A model generated the notes under the pieces. The model saw only the letters and a program-made list of their open reading frames with translations, was not told the DNA's origin and made no database searches. A DNA stretch of 55,889 nucleotides from Christensenella sp. UBA1259 (lineage in GTDB: Bacteria; Bacillota; Clostridia; Christensenellales; Borkfalkiaceae), in NCBI GenBank assembly GCA_002308755.1, contig DBVR01000003.1, positions 1 to 55,889 of the forward strand. Reading direction: 5' to 3'. This document shows, piece after piece, positions 8,571-16,424 of the stretch (position 1 is its first letter; every line of letters begins with the position of its first letter). The position numbers were made by a program, and so were the translations under genes.

Positions 8571-8843
8571 ATATATTTTTCGTTTTTAAAAAAAATTTTT
8601 TTATGGCAACATTATTCGTTCACGTTTTTATCAGAAGTCTCATAATATATTGAAGTAGGGTGTTTTACGGCAAAAACACCCCCGAATTTTAAAATCGTGA
8701 TTTTGTTGTTTATGGCTGTTTTGTGCTTTTTTTGCATTAATTTGTTACAATTTACCGTTTTATAGCCCCAAAAAATGCTTGACAACCGCTAATTGTTGCC
8801 TTAAAATATGAGAATATGAAAACAGAAAAAATGAGGAGTAAAA
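8571..8843 (+). promoter_or_regulatory. AT-rich upstream region and promoter of the GlmU-like/GlmM pair
   Basis: TTGACA (8779-8784), 17-nt spacer, TAAAAT (8802-8807), with SD GAGGAG at 8833-8838 before the ATG at 8844. The remaining 200 bases upstream are markedly AT-rich and carry a hairpin, GGGTGTTTT with AAAACACCC (8658-8681), of unknown role. No gene is seen here. Confidence 0.75.
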
Positions 8844-9479
8844 ATGAAATTTATTCATGGGTCAAATTTGAAAATTGTCGGAAAAAAGACCGTATTCATA
8901 GATAAGACTGTCAGAATCGGTAACAACGTCGTAATTTACGAAAACAATCGCATAGAAGGCAACACCGTAATAGGTGACGACGTCGTAATTATGCCGAACT
9001 GTTACATAAAAAATTGCGTTATAGGAAACGGAACTACTTTTAACTTTTCACAGGCGGAAGACGCAAAAATAGGAAAAAACGTATCGGTCGGACCTTTTGC
9101 AAGACTTCGACCGAAAGCCGAAATACACGATAATGCAAAAGTAGGTAATTTTGTAGAAATAAAAAATGCCGTGATCGGCGAGGGAACTAAAGTTTCACAT
9201 CTTGCGTACGTCGGCGATGCAAATGTCGGAAATAATTGCAATATCGGTTGCGGTGCGATATTCGTCAATTATAACGGAAAGACCAAAAATCGCACCACTG
9301 TTGGGAATAATTGTTTTATAGGTAGCAACTGCAATATAATCGCGCCTGTAAATATCGGATCGGATTCGTATGTTTGCGCGGGAACAACCGTAACGGAAGA
9401 CATAAAAAGAGACGACTTTGTTATAGGAAGATCTCGCCAAACAGTAAAACCCGGAATGGCAAATAAATATCTTAAATAA
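8844..9479 (+). CDS. Stand-alone GlmU-type acetyltransferase (left-handed beta helix)
   Basis: 211 residues made almost wholly of hexapeptide repeats. It matches only the C-terminal half of GlmU: ARLRP, VGNFVEIK, SHLAYVGDA, NYNGKTKNRT and the turn IAPVNIG correspond to the glucosamine-1-phosphate and acetyl-CoA site. The N-terminal uridyltransferase domain is absent, and the ATG, SD and promoter show this is the real start, not a truncation by deletion at the window edge. The product should acetylate glucosamine-1-P; UTP transfer would need a separate enzyme. glmM follows 15 nt later. Base composition is lower in G+C than neighbours (43% counted over 9241-9300 against 57% over 14281-14340), which may indicate acquisition. 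Confidence 0.82.
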   Translation: MKFIHGSNLKIVGKKTVFIDKTVRIGNNVVIYENNRIEGNTVIGDDVVIMPNCYIKNCVIGNGTTFNFSQAEDAKIGKNVSVGPFARLRPKAEIHDNAKVGNFVEIKNAVIGEGTKVSHLAYVGDANVGNNCNIGCGAIFVNYNGKTKNRTTVGNNCFIGSNCNIIAPVNIGSDSYVCAGTTVTEDIKRDDFVIGRSRQTVKPGMANKYLK

Positions 9480-9494
9480 AAAAGGAGTTTTCAT

Positions 9495-10814
9495 ATGGGA
9501 TTGTTTTTCGGCACGGACGGATTAAGAGGAAAAGTAAACGAAGATCTCACCTTTGACATTGCGTATAAAGTAGGAAATGCTCTTGCGACTTTAAAAGACA
9601 AACCGACGATCTTGATTGGATCGGACACGCGAATCTCGAACACCTATCTTACGCTTGGCGTCTCAAGCGGTGCAATGAGCGGGGGGGCGCGCGTTATTGA
9701 TGCGGGTGTCGTTCCGACGGCAGGAATCGCATTTCTTACCAAAAAAATAAATGCCGATTACGGAGTGGTAGTAAGCGCATCACACAACAGCGGAGAATAT
9801 AATGGCATAAAAGTTTTCAATTCCGAGGGGTATAAAATCGGCGATAAAGCAGAAGAACGTATTGAACGCTGTTTTATACACAATAAGATCAACGATTTCC
9901 CGAATATCGGAGTTTTTTTGCAAGATTTTACATTAATAAAACAGTACAGGAAATTTTTGGTGGACGCAAGCGAAAACAGTTTTACGGGTAAGACAATCGT
10001 TCTCGACTGCGCTTACGGCGCAGCACACAGAATAGCCCCCGACGTTTTCAGAAGGCTGGGTGCAAACGTAGTTGCTGCCAACGCCGTCAACGACGGACTG
10101 AATATAAATAACGGCTGCGGCGCATTATGTCCCGAAAATCTGGTTCGGCGTGTTTCCAGATATAAAGCCGATATGGGATTTGCATTTGACGGTGATTCCG
10201 ATAGACTTATCGCGGTGGACGAAAAAGGCAGAATAATCGACGGCGATATGATAATATGCGCGCTCGCAAAACACTTTAAAACACAAGGCAAACTTAAAGA
10301 CAACACGGTGGTGGGAACGAGTCACACGAATATGGCTATAGAATATGACCTTAAAAATTGCGGCATTTCTATGATAAGAACGGACGTAGGCGACAAGTAC
10401 GTTCTGGCAAAACTTCTGGAAAAAGATCTTTCCTTGGGCGGAGAGCAAAGCGGACACATAATACTGAAAGATATTGCTACGACCGGCGACGGAATTTTAA
10501 CGGCAATAACCGTTGCGAATATGGTAATAAGCCAAAATTGCCCGATGTCGGAAATATTTGACGTTGCTCTCTACCCGCAAGCCAATATAAATGTCGTGGT
10601 AAGCGATAAATTCCGAATAATGAATAATGAAATCCTTTCTAAAGAAATTGTGAGATACAACGAAGAATTACAAGGCAGGGGACGCATAATGATACGAGCG
10701 TCCGGTACCGAACCCAAAATAAGAATAATGGTTGAAAGCAAAGACAGCGATCTCAACGATAAAATCGCCGGAGCCATGGCGCAACTGGTAAAAAACATAG
10801 ATGGGAAAATTTGA
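9495..10814 (+). CDS. glmM: Phosphoglucosamine mutase
   Basis: 439 residues of the alpha-D-phosphohexomutase family, converting glucosamine-6-P to glucosamine-1-P for UDP-GlcNAc and wall synthesis. The active serine lies in VSASHNSGEYNG (Ser96), the metal loop is DGDSDR, the sugar loop GGEQSGH and the phosphate loop RASGTEPKIRI. SASHN with early GTDGLRG fits GlmM better than a general phosphomannomutase. It supplies the substrate of the acetyltransferase encoded just upstream; the two form an operon of shared, lower G+C composition. SD AAGGAG precedes the start. Confidence 0.88.
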   Translation: MGLFFGTDGLRGKVNEDLTFDIAYKVGNALATLKDKPTILIGSDTRISNTYLTLGVSSGAMSGGARVIDAGVVPTAGIAFLTKKINADYGVVVSASHNSGEYNGIKVFNSEGYKIGDKAEERIERCFIHNKINDFPNIGVFLQDFTLIKQYRKFLVDASENSFTGKTIVLDCAYGAAHRIAPDVFRRLGANVVAANAVNDGLNINNGCGALCPENLVRRVSRYKADMGFAFDGDSDRLIAVDEKGRIIDGDMIICALAKHFKTQGKLKDNTVVGTSHTNMAIEYDLKNCGISMIRTDVGDKYVLAKLLEKDLSLGGEQSGHIILKDIATTGDGILTAITVANMVISQNCPMSEIFDVALYPQANINVVVSDKFRIMNNEILSKEIVRYNEELQGRGRIMIRASGTEPKIRIMVESKDSDLNDKIAGAMAQLVKNIDGKI

Positions 10815-10867
10815 TTTTTTACGCAACAGATTTTTACCCAAAAACACACTAATCCGACGCCGAACCG

Positions 10868-10896
10868 TTGACAAAAATTAAAGATTGTGATAAATT
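10868..10896 (+). promoter_or_regulatory. Promoter of nagB
   Basis: TTGACA (10868-10873), 17-nt spacer ending in TGA, then TAAATT (10891-10896), an extended -10 promoter. The leader to the ATG at 10958 is about 55 nt and contains no catalytic RNA that I recognise. Confidence 0.6.
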
Positions 10897-10957
10897 GTTT
10901 TCGGTAGGTTTCCTGCGGAAAACGTAAGAACGATATTAAATTTTACGAGGTGAGAGT

Positions 10958-11707
10958 ATGAGAGTTATAGTTACGGAAAATTACGAAAAGTTAAGCGAAG
11001 TCGCGGCGGGAATAATAGCGAAAGTTATAGTCTCTAAACCCGACGCCGTGTTGGGGCTTGCCACCGGCACGAGTCCTATCGGAACTTATAAAAAACTTAT
11101 AGAATATTGCGAGAACGGGCTTTTGTCGTTCGCAAAAGTAAAGACGGCAAATCTCGACGAATACGTGGGACTATCTCCTTCGCACGACCAGAGTTACCAC
11201 TATTTTATGAACGACAACCTTTTCGATCATATCGATATCTTAAAGGACAACGTGCGCGTTCCCGACGGCACGGGCAAAGATCTCGATAAAAACTGCAAGG
11301 ACTACGACGCATATCTTGAAAAGACGCCGAGAGATCTGCAACTTTTGGGTATAGGCGGCAACGGACACATAGGTTTCAACGAACCAAAAACGCCTTTCGG
11401 AAGTAAGACGCATATAGTAGATCTTACCGAAAAGACGAGAAAAGACAATTCGAGACTCTTTAAGGAAGGCGAGACCGTGCCCGAAAAGGCGATAACCATG
11501 GGAATAAGCGAGATATGTCAGGCGAAAAAAGTCCTTTTGGTAGCCAACGGCGAAAACAAAGCCGACGCCGTTTACAAAATGGTGTGCGGGCCCGTTTCCG
11601 AAGACTGCCCCGCAAGCGTTCTGCAACTTCACCCCGACGCCGTAGTCGTTTTGGACAAGGCGGCGGCGAAGAGATTAGACGCAAGCGTTATAACCGAAAC
11701 TTTATAA
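10958..11707 (+). CDS. nagB: Glucosamine-6-phosphate deaminase
   Basis: 249 residues, usual for NagB, which turns glucosamine-6-P into fructose-6-P and ammonia. LATGTSPIGTY is the phosphate loop, ANLDEYVGL (Asp67) supplies the general base, and GIGGNGHIGFNEP (131-143) carries the conserved His. It opposes the GlmM direction of amino-sugar flux encoded just upstream but has its own promoter and terminator, so it is a separate unit. No nagA is adjacent. Confidence 0.95.
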   Translation: MRVIVTENYEKLSEVAAGIIAKVIVSKPDAVLGLATGTSPIGTYKKLIEYCENGLLSFAKVKTANLDEYVGLSPSHDQSYHYFMNDNLFDHIDILKDNVRVPDGTGKDLDKNCKDYDAYLEKTPRDLQLLGIGGNGHIGFNEPKTPFGSKTHIVDLTEKTRKDNSRLFKEGETVPEKAITMGISEICQAKKVLLVANGENKADAVYKMVCGPVSEDCPASVLQLHPDAVVVLDKAAAKRLDASVITETL

Positions 11708-11724
11708 ACGAATAAAATATTTAC

Positions 11725-11765
11725 CGCCGCCCTTTTGCTTTAAGCAAAAGGGCGGCGTTTTTCTT
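11725..11765 (+). terminator. Terminator of nagB
   Basis: CGCCGCCCTTTTGC pairs with GCAAAAGGGCGGCG around a short TTTAA loop and is followed by TTTTTC. Confidence 0.92.
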
Positions 11766-11783
11766 GCCGTTTTTTTAAAAAAC

Positions 11784-11813
11784 TTGACAAAACCCGCCCT
11801 TGCATATTATAAT
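11784..11813 (+). promoter_or_regulatory. Promoter of the DUF308 gene
   Basis: TTGACA (11784-11789), 18-nt spacer, TATAAT (11808-11813). SD AAGAGGTG lies before the ATG at 11853. Confidence 0.75.
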
Positions 11814-11852
11814 TTTATAGAGAAACGTCAATAAAAGAAAAAGAGGTGCATT

Positions 11853-12401
11853 ATGTCGGAAACAAAAAAGAAAGTGAGTAAAAACGACTTGTCTTTAATC
11901 ATACGTTACTGCGTTACGGCGGTGGTGGGCGTGCTGTTCTGCATTTCCCCCGCTCTCGGCGAAACTTCCCTTTCCGTGCTTTTGGGAATAGGGTTTATCG
12001 TCATAGGCGCGGTATTTCTTTGTATATCGCTTATCGCGGAAAAATCGCTTATAAGCCTTAACGCCTTTATAGGCTACTTTGCCGTCGCTTTCGGTATTCT
12101 TTGCATAGACGCGAACATTATGTATATCGTGTTTTCCTACGTTCCGTATCTTCTGATAACGGCGGGCGCGGGAATAATGCTTGACGGCGTTTTATCTATT
12201 GCCCTTAAAACTTCGTCGAAGTCGGTCGCGCTCTTAAAACTTCTTCTCGGCGGCGTGATACTCGCCTTAGGGATCTGTCTTCTCACCGTCGATAAGTTCA
12301 AAGACTACGCAAGCGTGGTCTTAGGCGTTATTCTTATAATTCTCGCCCTCTACGGTCTTATATCGCTGTTTTCCAAAAACAAACGCTTAAAAGCCGAATA
12401 A
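11853..12401 (+). CDS. DUF308/HdeD-like membrane protein
   Basis: 182 residues with six hydrophobic helices arranged as short hairpins. Gly/Ala-rich segments such as LLGIGFIVIGAVFL and LLGGVILALGICLL fit the DUF308 (HdeD-like) repeat. The termini are lysine-rich and probably cytoplasmic. In enterobacteria HdeD is linked to acid stress; no function is established in Firmicutes. The gene stands alone between its own promoter and a bidirectional terminator. Confidence 0.7.
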   Translation: MSETKKKVSKNDLSLIIRYCVTAVVGVLFCISPALGETSLSVLLGIGFIVIGAVFLCISLIAEKSLISLNAFIGYFAVAFGILCIDANIMYIVFSYVPYLLITAGAGIMLDGVLSIALKTSSKSVALLKLLLGGVILALGICLLTVDKFKDYASVVLGVILIILALYGLISLFSKNKRLKAE

Positions 12402-12420
12402 TTTAACCGAAAAAAAGTCT

Positions 12421-12457
12421 CGCCCCCTTCCGCGAACGCGGAAGGGGGCGAATTTTT
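12421..12457. terminator. Bidirectional terminator between the DUF308 gene and rplI
   Basis: A 13-bp stem, CGCCCCCTTCCGC with GCGGAAGGGGGCG, around loop GAAC. ATTTTT follows on the plus strand and GAGACTTTTTTT on the minus strand, so it can end both convergent genes. Confidence 0.9.
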
Positions 12458-12473
12458 ACTCTTTATCTTTTTT

Positions 12474-12914
12474 TCAGTTTATTATGTTGACTGTGATCTT
12501 CGCCGTTTCTTCGGCGGAAATGCGCACGGTAACGGGATACACCCCCGCAACCTTTATGTTGGATTGAAGTTGTATCTTCTTTTTGTCGATATCAAACCCC
12601 ATCTCGGCAAGTTTTTCGGCTATTTCTTTACCCGTGACCGCGCCGAAGAATTTACCGCTCTCCCCGCTCTTTACCTGCACGGTTATCTGTTTTCCGTCGA
12701 GTTTTTCCCTTAATTCCCTGTTGGCTTTTAAGAGTTGGTCTTTATGGTACTTTTCCGCTTCTTTCTGCGCCCTGTTCTCGTTGAGTGCGGCGGCGTCCGC
12801 CGCCTTTGCGAGTCCGTTCTTTATAAGGTAGTTGCGGGCGAACCCGTCTTTCGCTTCTATCACGTCGCCCGCTTTTCCCGAACCTTTAACGTCTTTCAAT
12901 AAAACGACTTTCAT
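12474..12914 (-). CDS. rplI: Ribosomal protein L9
   Basis: 146 residues. The N-terminal domain MKVVLLKDVKGSGKAG and the GFARNYLI motif are diagnostic; the long connecting helix (about 45-75) and C-terminal rRNA-binding domain follow. Here rplI is a single gene, not linked to rpsF-ssb-rpsR or dnaB. Its own promoter is TTGACA (12964-12959), 18 nt, TAAAAT (12940-12935) on the minus strand, with SD AAAGGAG. Confidence 0.97.
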   Translation of the reverse strand: MKVVLLKDVKGSGKAGDVIEAKDGFARNYLIKNGLAKAADAAALNENRAQKEAEKYHKDQLLKANRELREKLDGKQITVQVKSGESGKFFGAVTGKEIAEKLAEMGFDIDKKKIQLQSNIKVAGVYPVTVRISAEETAKITVNIIN

Positions 12915-12934
12915 TTTCTTCGCTCCTTTACTTT

Positions 12935-12964
12935 ATTTTACATTAAACGCATGGTTTTTGTCAA
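12935..12964 (-). promoter_or_regulatory. Promoter of rplI
   Basis: TTGACA (12964-12959), 18-nt spacer, TAAAAT (12940-12935); the leader is about 14 nt and includes the ribosome binding site. Confidence 0.65.
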
Positions 12965-13022
12965 TCGCCGTCGGTATATTTTCACTCCGTTTCGGTCATA
13001 ATAAGTAAAAAAGGAGATTTTC

Positions 13023-13169
13023 ATGAAAAACAATTACTGTATTAAATGCGACGTTACAAAATGCCGCCACAACACCGAAAAGGGCTATTGCGGTTTGGGC
13101 GACATAAAAGTTACCTGCGGCAACGGCAAAGATTGCACCCGTTGCGACGACTATTCCGAAAACGCGTAA
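13023..13169 (+). CDS. Small DUF1540-like cysteine-rich protein
   Basis: 48 residues with seven cysteines (YCIKC, KC, YC, TC, DC, RC), arranged like DUF1540 domains: CxxC near the start, a conserved Asn after a His-rich turn, then I-V-T-C. DUF1540 proteins are common in clostridia and are presumed to bind a metal; no activity is established. SD AAGGAG precedes the ATG. The second half (GNGKDCTRCDDY) departs from the usual T-x-C-x-S ending. It has its own terminator and is transcribed away from rplI. Confidence 0.75.
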   Translation: MKNNYCIKCDVTKCRHNTEKGYCGLGDIKVTCGNGKDCTRCDDYSENA

Positions 13170-13181
13170 ACTTTGCCAAAA

Positions 13182-13318
13182 ACTTAAAGACGGTCGCTTT
13201 TGCGACCGTCTTTTCATATATTATTCCGGAATTTATGGTTTGTTGGCGGAATCTCCGTCCGTTTTCCCCCTTTCCCTTCCTTACAAGAAGATTGTAACAC
13301 AATATCTGCGTTTGTCAA
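13182..13318 (-). ncRNA. Candidate small RNA with its own promoter
   Basis: On the minus strand TTGACA (13318-13313), 16-nt spacer ending TGT, and TACAAT (13296-13291) form an extended -10 promoter that faces no gene. Transcription would start near 13284 and reach the hairpin at 13214-13187 plus AAGTTTTT, giving an RNA of about 100 nt. It contains a purine-rich stretch and a hairpin (GGACGGA with TCCGCC). No protein frame of its own is convincing. Alternatively it is a distal promoter for rplI. Inferred only from signals. Confidence 0.35.
13187..13214. terminator. Terminator after the DUF1540 gene
   Basis: AAGACGGTCGC pairs with GCGACCGTCTT around TTTT, followed by TT on the plus strand. On the minus strand the same hairpin is followed by AAGTTTTT and could end a leftward RNA. 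Confidence 0.8.
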
Positions 13319-13413
13319 GGGGTATTTTAAAATTTTTTCGCAAAATCGTGAAAAACTTGCGGTTTTTACCCGTTTCGGCGGGAAAACAAGGTAAGAAAAC
13401 GGCGGTTTTTATG

Positions 13414-13442
13414 TTGACAAAACTTATAGTATATTATATAAT
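13414..13442 (+). promoter_or_regulatory. Promoter of the greA-lysS operon
   Basis: TTGACA (13414-13419), 17-nt spacer, TATAAT (13437-13442): a perfect consensus promoter. The leader is about 35 nt with SD AAGGAGA. The 200 bases before it (13215-13413) hold the leftward promoter described separately and otherwise nothing I recognise. Confidence 0.85.
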
Positions 13443-13483
13443 CTATAAAGAAAATTATCGCTATTTATATAAGGAGACGAAAA

Positions 13484-13942
13484 ATGGCAGAAGAAGTAAT
13501 TCTTACCAAAGAAGGAAAAGAGGAACTGGAAAAACGTCTGGAATACTTAAAGATAACCAAGCGCAAAGAGATAACCGAAAGAATAAAGACGGCGAGAGAG
13601 TTCGGCGACCTTTCGGAAAACGCCGAATACGACGCCGCTAAAAACGAACAAGCCATGATAGAAGGCGAAATTCTCGAAATAGAGAATAAATTAAAGTACG
13701 CGGTCATCATAACCGACGCCAAAAAGGGCGTCGTTTCCTTGGGCAGCAAGGTAGATTTTTCGATAGATAACGAGAGTTTTCTCTACGAAATAGTGGGCAC
13801 GACCGAAGCCGACGTGGAACTCGGCAGGATTTCCAACGAATCGCCTATCGGCAACGCGCTTTTGGGACACCGCGCGGGCGACAAGTTTTCCGTCGTTACC
13901 CCGTCGGGCACGGTAAATATCACCGTCAAAAAAGTTTCTTAA
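13484..13942 (+). CDS. greA: Transcription elongation factor GreA
   Basis: 152 residues. The N-terminal antiparallel coiled coil carries LTKEGKEELEKRLEYLK and the acidic tip EFGDLSENAEYDAAKNEQ, diagnostic for GreA; the C-terminal FKBP-like domain ends SPIGNALLGHRAGDKFSVVTPSG. It stimulates transcript cleavage by stalled RNA polymerase. It is the first gene of a tight plus-strand operon running at least to ricT; lysS begins 15 nt after its stop, a pairing seen in other Firmicutes. Confidence 0.96.
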   Translation: MAEEVILTKEGKEELEKRLEYLKITKRKEITERIKTAREFGDLSENAEYDAAKNEQAMIEGEILEIENKLKYAVIITDAKKGVVSLGSKVDFSIDNESFLYEIVGTTEADVELGRISNESPIGNALLGHRAGDKFSVVTPSGTVNITVKKVS

Positions 13943-13957
13943 AAATCGGAGAATAAA

Positions 13958-15457
13958 ATGGAAGAAAATAAAACCGCCGAAACCCCTTCTCTCGACCTGA
14001 ACGAAATACTTATGCAGAGAAGGGAAAAACTCGCCGCCCTTAAAGCCGCGGGCAAAAACCCATACGAAAAGGTGAAATACGCCCGTACGGCAATGAGCGC
14101 GGACATAAAAGAAAACTATCCCGCTTACGAAAACAAGACGGTGGGAATCGCCGGCAGGCTTATTTCCAAGCGCGTTATGGGCAAGGCGTCTTTCGCCGTT
14201 ATTTTAGACGGCAAAGGCACGATACAAAGTTACCTTTCGGTAAACGATCTGGGCGACTCCTACGCCGACTTTAAAGACTACGACATAGGCGACATAATCG
14301 GCATAACGGGGTTCGTGTTCACTACCCGCACGGGGGAGATTTCCGTGCACGCCAAGGAAGTGGAACTTTTATCCAAGTCCCTTCTTCCCCTTCCCGAAAA
14401 ATATCACGGGCTTAAAGACGAAGACACGAGATACCGCAACAGAGAAGTAGACTTAATCGCCAACCCCGAAGTGAAAAAGACCTTTACCATGCGTTCCAAA
14501 ATACTCACGGAAATACGCAGGTATTTAGACGGCATAGGGTATCTCGAAGTGGACACCCCCGTTCTGCAACCTTTGGAAATAGGGGCGGCGGCAAGACCGT
14601 TTAAGACGCATCACAACGCTCTCGATATAGACATGTATCTCCGCATAGAAACGGAACTCTACTTAAAGCGGCTTATAGTCGGGGGTTTTGACAGGGTGTA
14701 CGAAGTGGGAAGGATCTTCCGCAACGAAGGTATGGACAGGTCTCACAACCCCGAATTTACCACCGTGGAAATGTATCAGGCGTACAGCGACTACAAGGAA
14801 ATGATGGACGAGATAGAAGACCTGTATCGCACCGTCGCCAAAAACGTGTGCGGTACGACGGAAATCGTCTATCAGGGCGTTACGATAGATTTGGGAAAAC
14901 CGTGGGAACGCCTTACCATGGCGGAAGCGGTGGAAAAATATGCCGGCGTAAGGTATTCCGACTGGAAGACCGACGAAGACGCGAGAAAGGCGGCAAAAGA
15001 TAAGGGCGTTACGGTGGAAGAAGGAGATTCCGCCACCAAAGGGCACGTTCTTATCGCGTTTTTCGACGCGTTCGTGGAAGAAAAACTTATCGAGCCCACG
15101 ATAATCTACGACTACCCCGTGGAAAATTCGCCTTTGGCGAAGAGAAAACCGACCGATCCCGCTTTTACCGAGCGTTTCGAATATTTTATCTACGCAAGGG
15201 AGATGGGTAACGCCTTTTCGGAACTCAACGATCCCATTGACCAGCGGGAAAGATTTGTAAAACAGGTGGCGGAAAAACGTGCCAAAGGCGGCAACGACGC
15301 CAAACTCGACGAAGATTTCCTTACCGCGCTGGAATACGGTATGCCGCCGACGGGCGGGCTCGGATTCGGCGTGGACAGACTCGTTATGCTGCTCACCGAC
15401 TCGGCTTCCATAAGGGACGTAATACTCTTCCCCACCATGAAACCGCTGAAAAAATAA
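13958..15457 (+). CDS. lysS: Lysyl-tRNA synthetase (class II)
   Basis: 499 residues, full length. The N-terminal OB-fold anticodon domain (about 55-165) is followed by the class II catalytic core with motif 2 around RIFRNEGMDRSHNPEFT and motif 3 GLGFGVDRLVMLLTD; HHNALDIDMYLRIETELYLK is the substrate-binding stretch. The N-terminal 25 residues are an extra acidic tail. Part of the greA operon; a small gap of 3 nt separates it from the next, unknown gene. Confidence 0.97.
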   Translation: MEENKTAETPSLDLNEILMQRREKLAALKAAGKNPYEKVKYARTAMSADIKENYPAYENKTVGIAGRLISKRVMGKASFAVILDGKGTIQSYLSVNDLGDSYADFKDYDIGDIIGITGFVFTTRTGEISVHAKEVELLSKSLLPLPEKYHGLKDEDTRYRNREVDLIANPEVKKTFTMRSKILTEIRRYLDGIGYLEVDTPVLQPLEIGAAARPFKTHHNALDIDMYLRIETELYLKRLIVGGFDRVYEVGRIFRNEGMDRSHNPEFTTVEMYQAYSDYKEMMDEIEDLYRTVAKNVCGTTEIVYQGVTIDLGKPWERLTMAEAVEKYAGVRYSDWKTDEDARKAAKDKGVTVEEGDSATKGHVLIAFFDAFVEEKLIEPTIIYDYPVENSPLAKRKPTDPAFTERFEYFIYAREMGNAFSELNDPIDQRERFVKQVAEKRAKGGNDAKLDEDFLTALEYGMPPTGGLGFGVDRLVMLLTDSASIRDVILFPTMKPLKK

Positions 15458-15460
15458 TTT

Positions 15461-16411
15461 ATGGATAATAAGATAAACCGTAAAAGGCTGTCGAATTTTC
15501 TTTCCTACGAGTGGATACTGATGCTGATTTCGGTATTCGCCGCGATACTTGCCTTTGAACTTATATACACCGTATCGGCTACCCGCGTAACCACGGGGCA
15601 GTATTTTAAGTATTATCTCGACAAAAATCTTTCGTCGGACGTCGCGGACTTTTATATCGCTCTCGGTTACGAACCGGGTAAAAACGGCAAGACTTTCAGT
15701 TACGAAATACTGGATCTCGGTATGGAAAGCGTCGTCTTTTCCGACGAAGTGCTTACCGCGCGTCTTTCGGTACAGGAAGGCGACGTTATTTTTTCCGACG
15801 TGACGGAAGAAGAAGACGGTTCGTCGCGGGCGAAGACTTTGATAGACAACTACCCCTTGATGTCGCTTGACGAACTTCTCGCTTCGGCGAAGGAATATAT
15901 CGCGGGCTTTAAGGAAGGCGGCGCGCTCTCCGACGACCTTATAATACGGCATTTCAACGAGCGTATGAAAAAGGACAACCGTTTCCGCACCGAAGAACAA
16001 AGGGCGGAAGGCAGACTTCTCGAAATAGGTCGGATACAGAAACTTGCAAAAGACGTGGAAGATTTCGAGAAGATATTTGCGGCGGGAAACGAAGGGCTGT
16101 TCTTTAACTACACGAAGTACGCCCAAACTCTCGCTCTTAACCCCGAATCGGAAGACGCGCAGATTCTCTACGACAGGGAAATAGCCGCGGGCAGGGAAAA
16201 CGCCAAATACGGTATACGTCTTTCGGCTTTAACTTACGAAGGGACGGACAAAAAGGACGTTTCGAGATTTTTCCAGAAAGTAGATACGGGCACGGCGGAA
16301 GACGTTATAGTTATGGTGTTCGATTTTACTTCGTATCAACCCGACCTGCAATTCGAGACGATATCTTTTATAGACACGATACTGCGCGAGTGCAGCGACC
16401 TTTTGGACTGA
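15461..16411 (+). CDS. Unknown anchored protein between lysS and tmk
   Basis: 316 residues that I do not recognise. A basic N-terminus is followed by one strong membrane helix (about 17-37), then a soluble part rich in Asp, Glu and Lys. Orientation by charge suggests that the C-terminal domain is outside. A helical stretch at about 165-235 is rich in Glu, Arg and Lys and could be a coiled coil. No catalytic motif is seen. It is tightly embedded (3 nt after lysS, 13 nt before tmk), so it is expressed with translation and replication genes. It takes the general place where other Firmicutes keep yaaQ/yaaR, but shows no resemblance to them. Confidence 0.6.
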   Translation: MDNKINRKRLSNFLSYEWILMLISVFAAILAFELIYTVSATRVTTGQYFKYYLDKNLSSDVADFYIALGYEPGKNGKTFSYEILDLGMESVVFSDEVLTARLSVQEGDVIFSDVTEEEDGSSRAKTLIDNYPLMSLDELLASAKEYIAGFKEGGALSDDLIIRHFNERMKKDNRFRTEEQRAEGRLLEIGRIQKLAKDVEDFEKIFAAGNEGLFFNYTKYAQTLALNPESEDAQILYDREIAAGRENAKYGIRLSALTYEGTDKKDVSRFFQKVDTGTAEDVIVMVFDFTSYQPDLQFETISFIDTILRECSDLLD

Positions 16412-16424
16412 TAAGGAAACCATT

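Noticed and set aside
10815..10957. glmS-type ribozyme or amino-sugar riboswitch before nagB
   Set aside because: The leader is only about 55 nt and shows none of the conserved core elements; an ordinary extended -10 promoter explains the gap.
12996..13217. Minus-strand frame of 73 codons antisense to the DUF1540 gene
   Set aside because: The start lies inside the terminator hairpin and no family resemblance is seen; the DUF1540 gene on the other strand has cysteine spacing and SD.
14663..16126. Long open frame (487 codons) on the minus strand across lysS and the next gene
   Set aside because: It mirrors well-supported plus-strand genes; the protein is basic, low in normal domains and lacks a ribosome site. 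It is a by-product of the codon bias.
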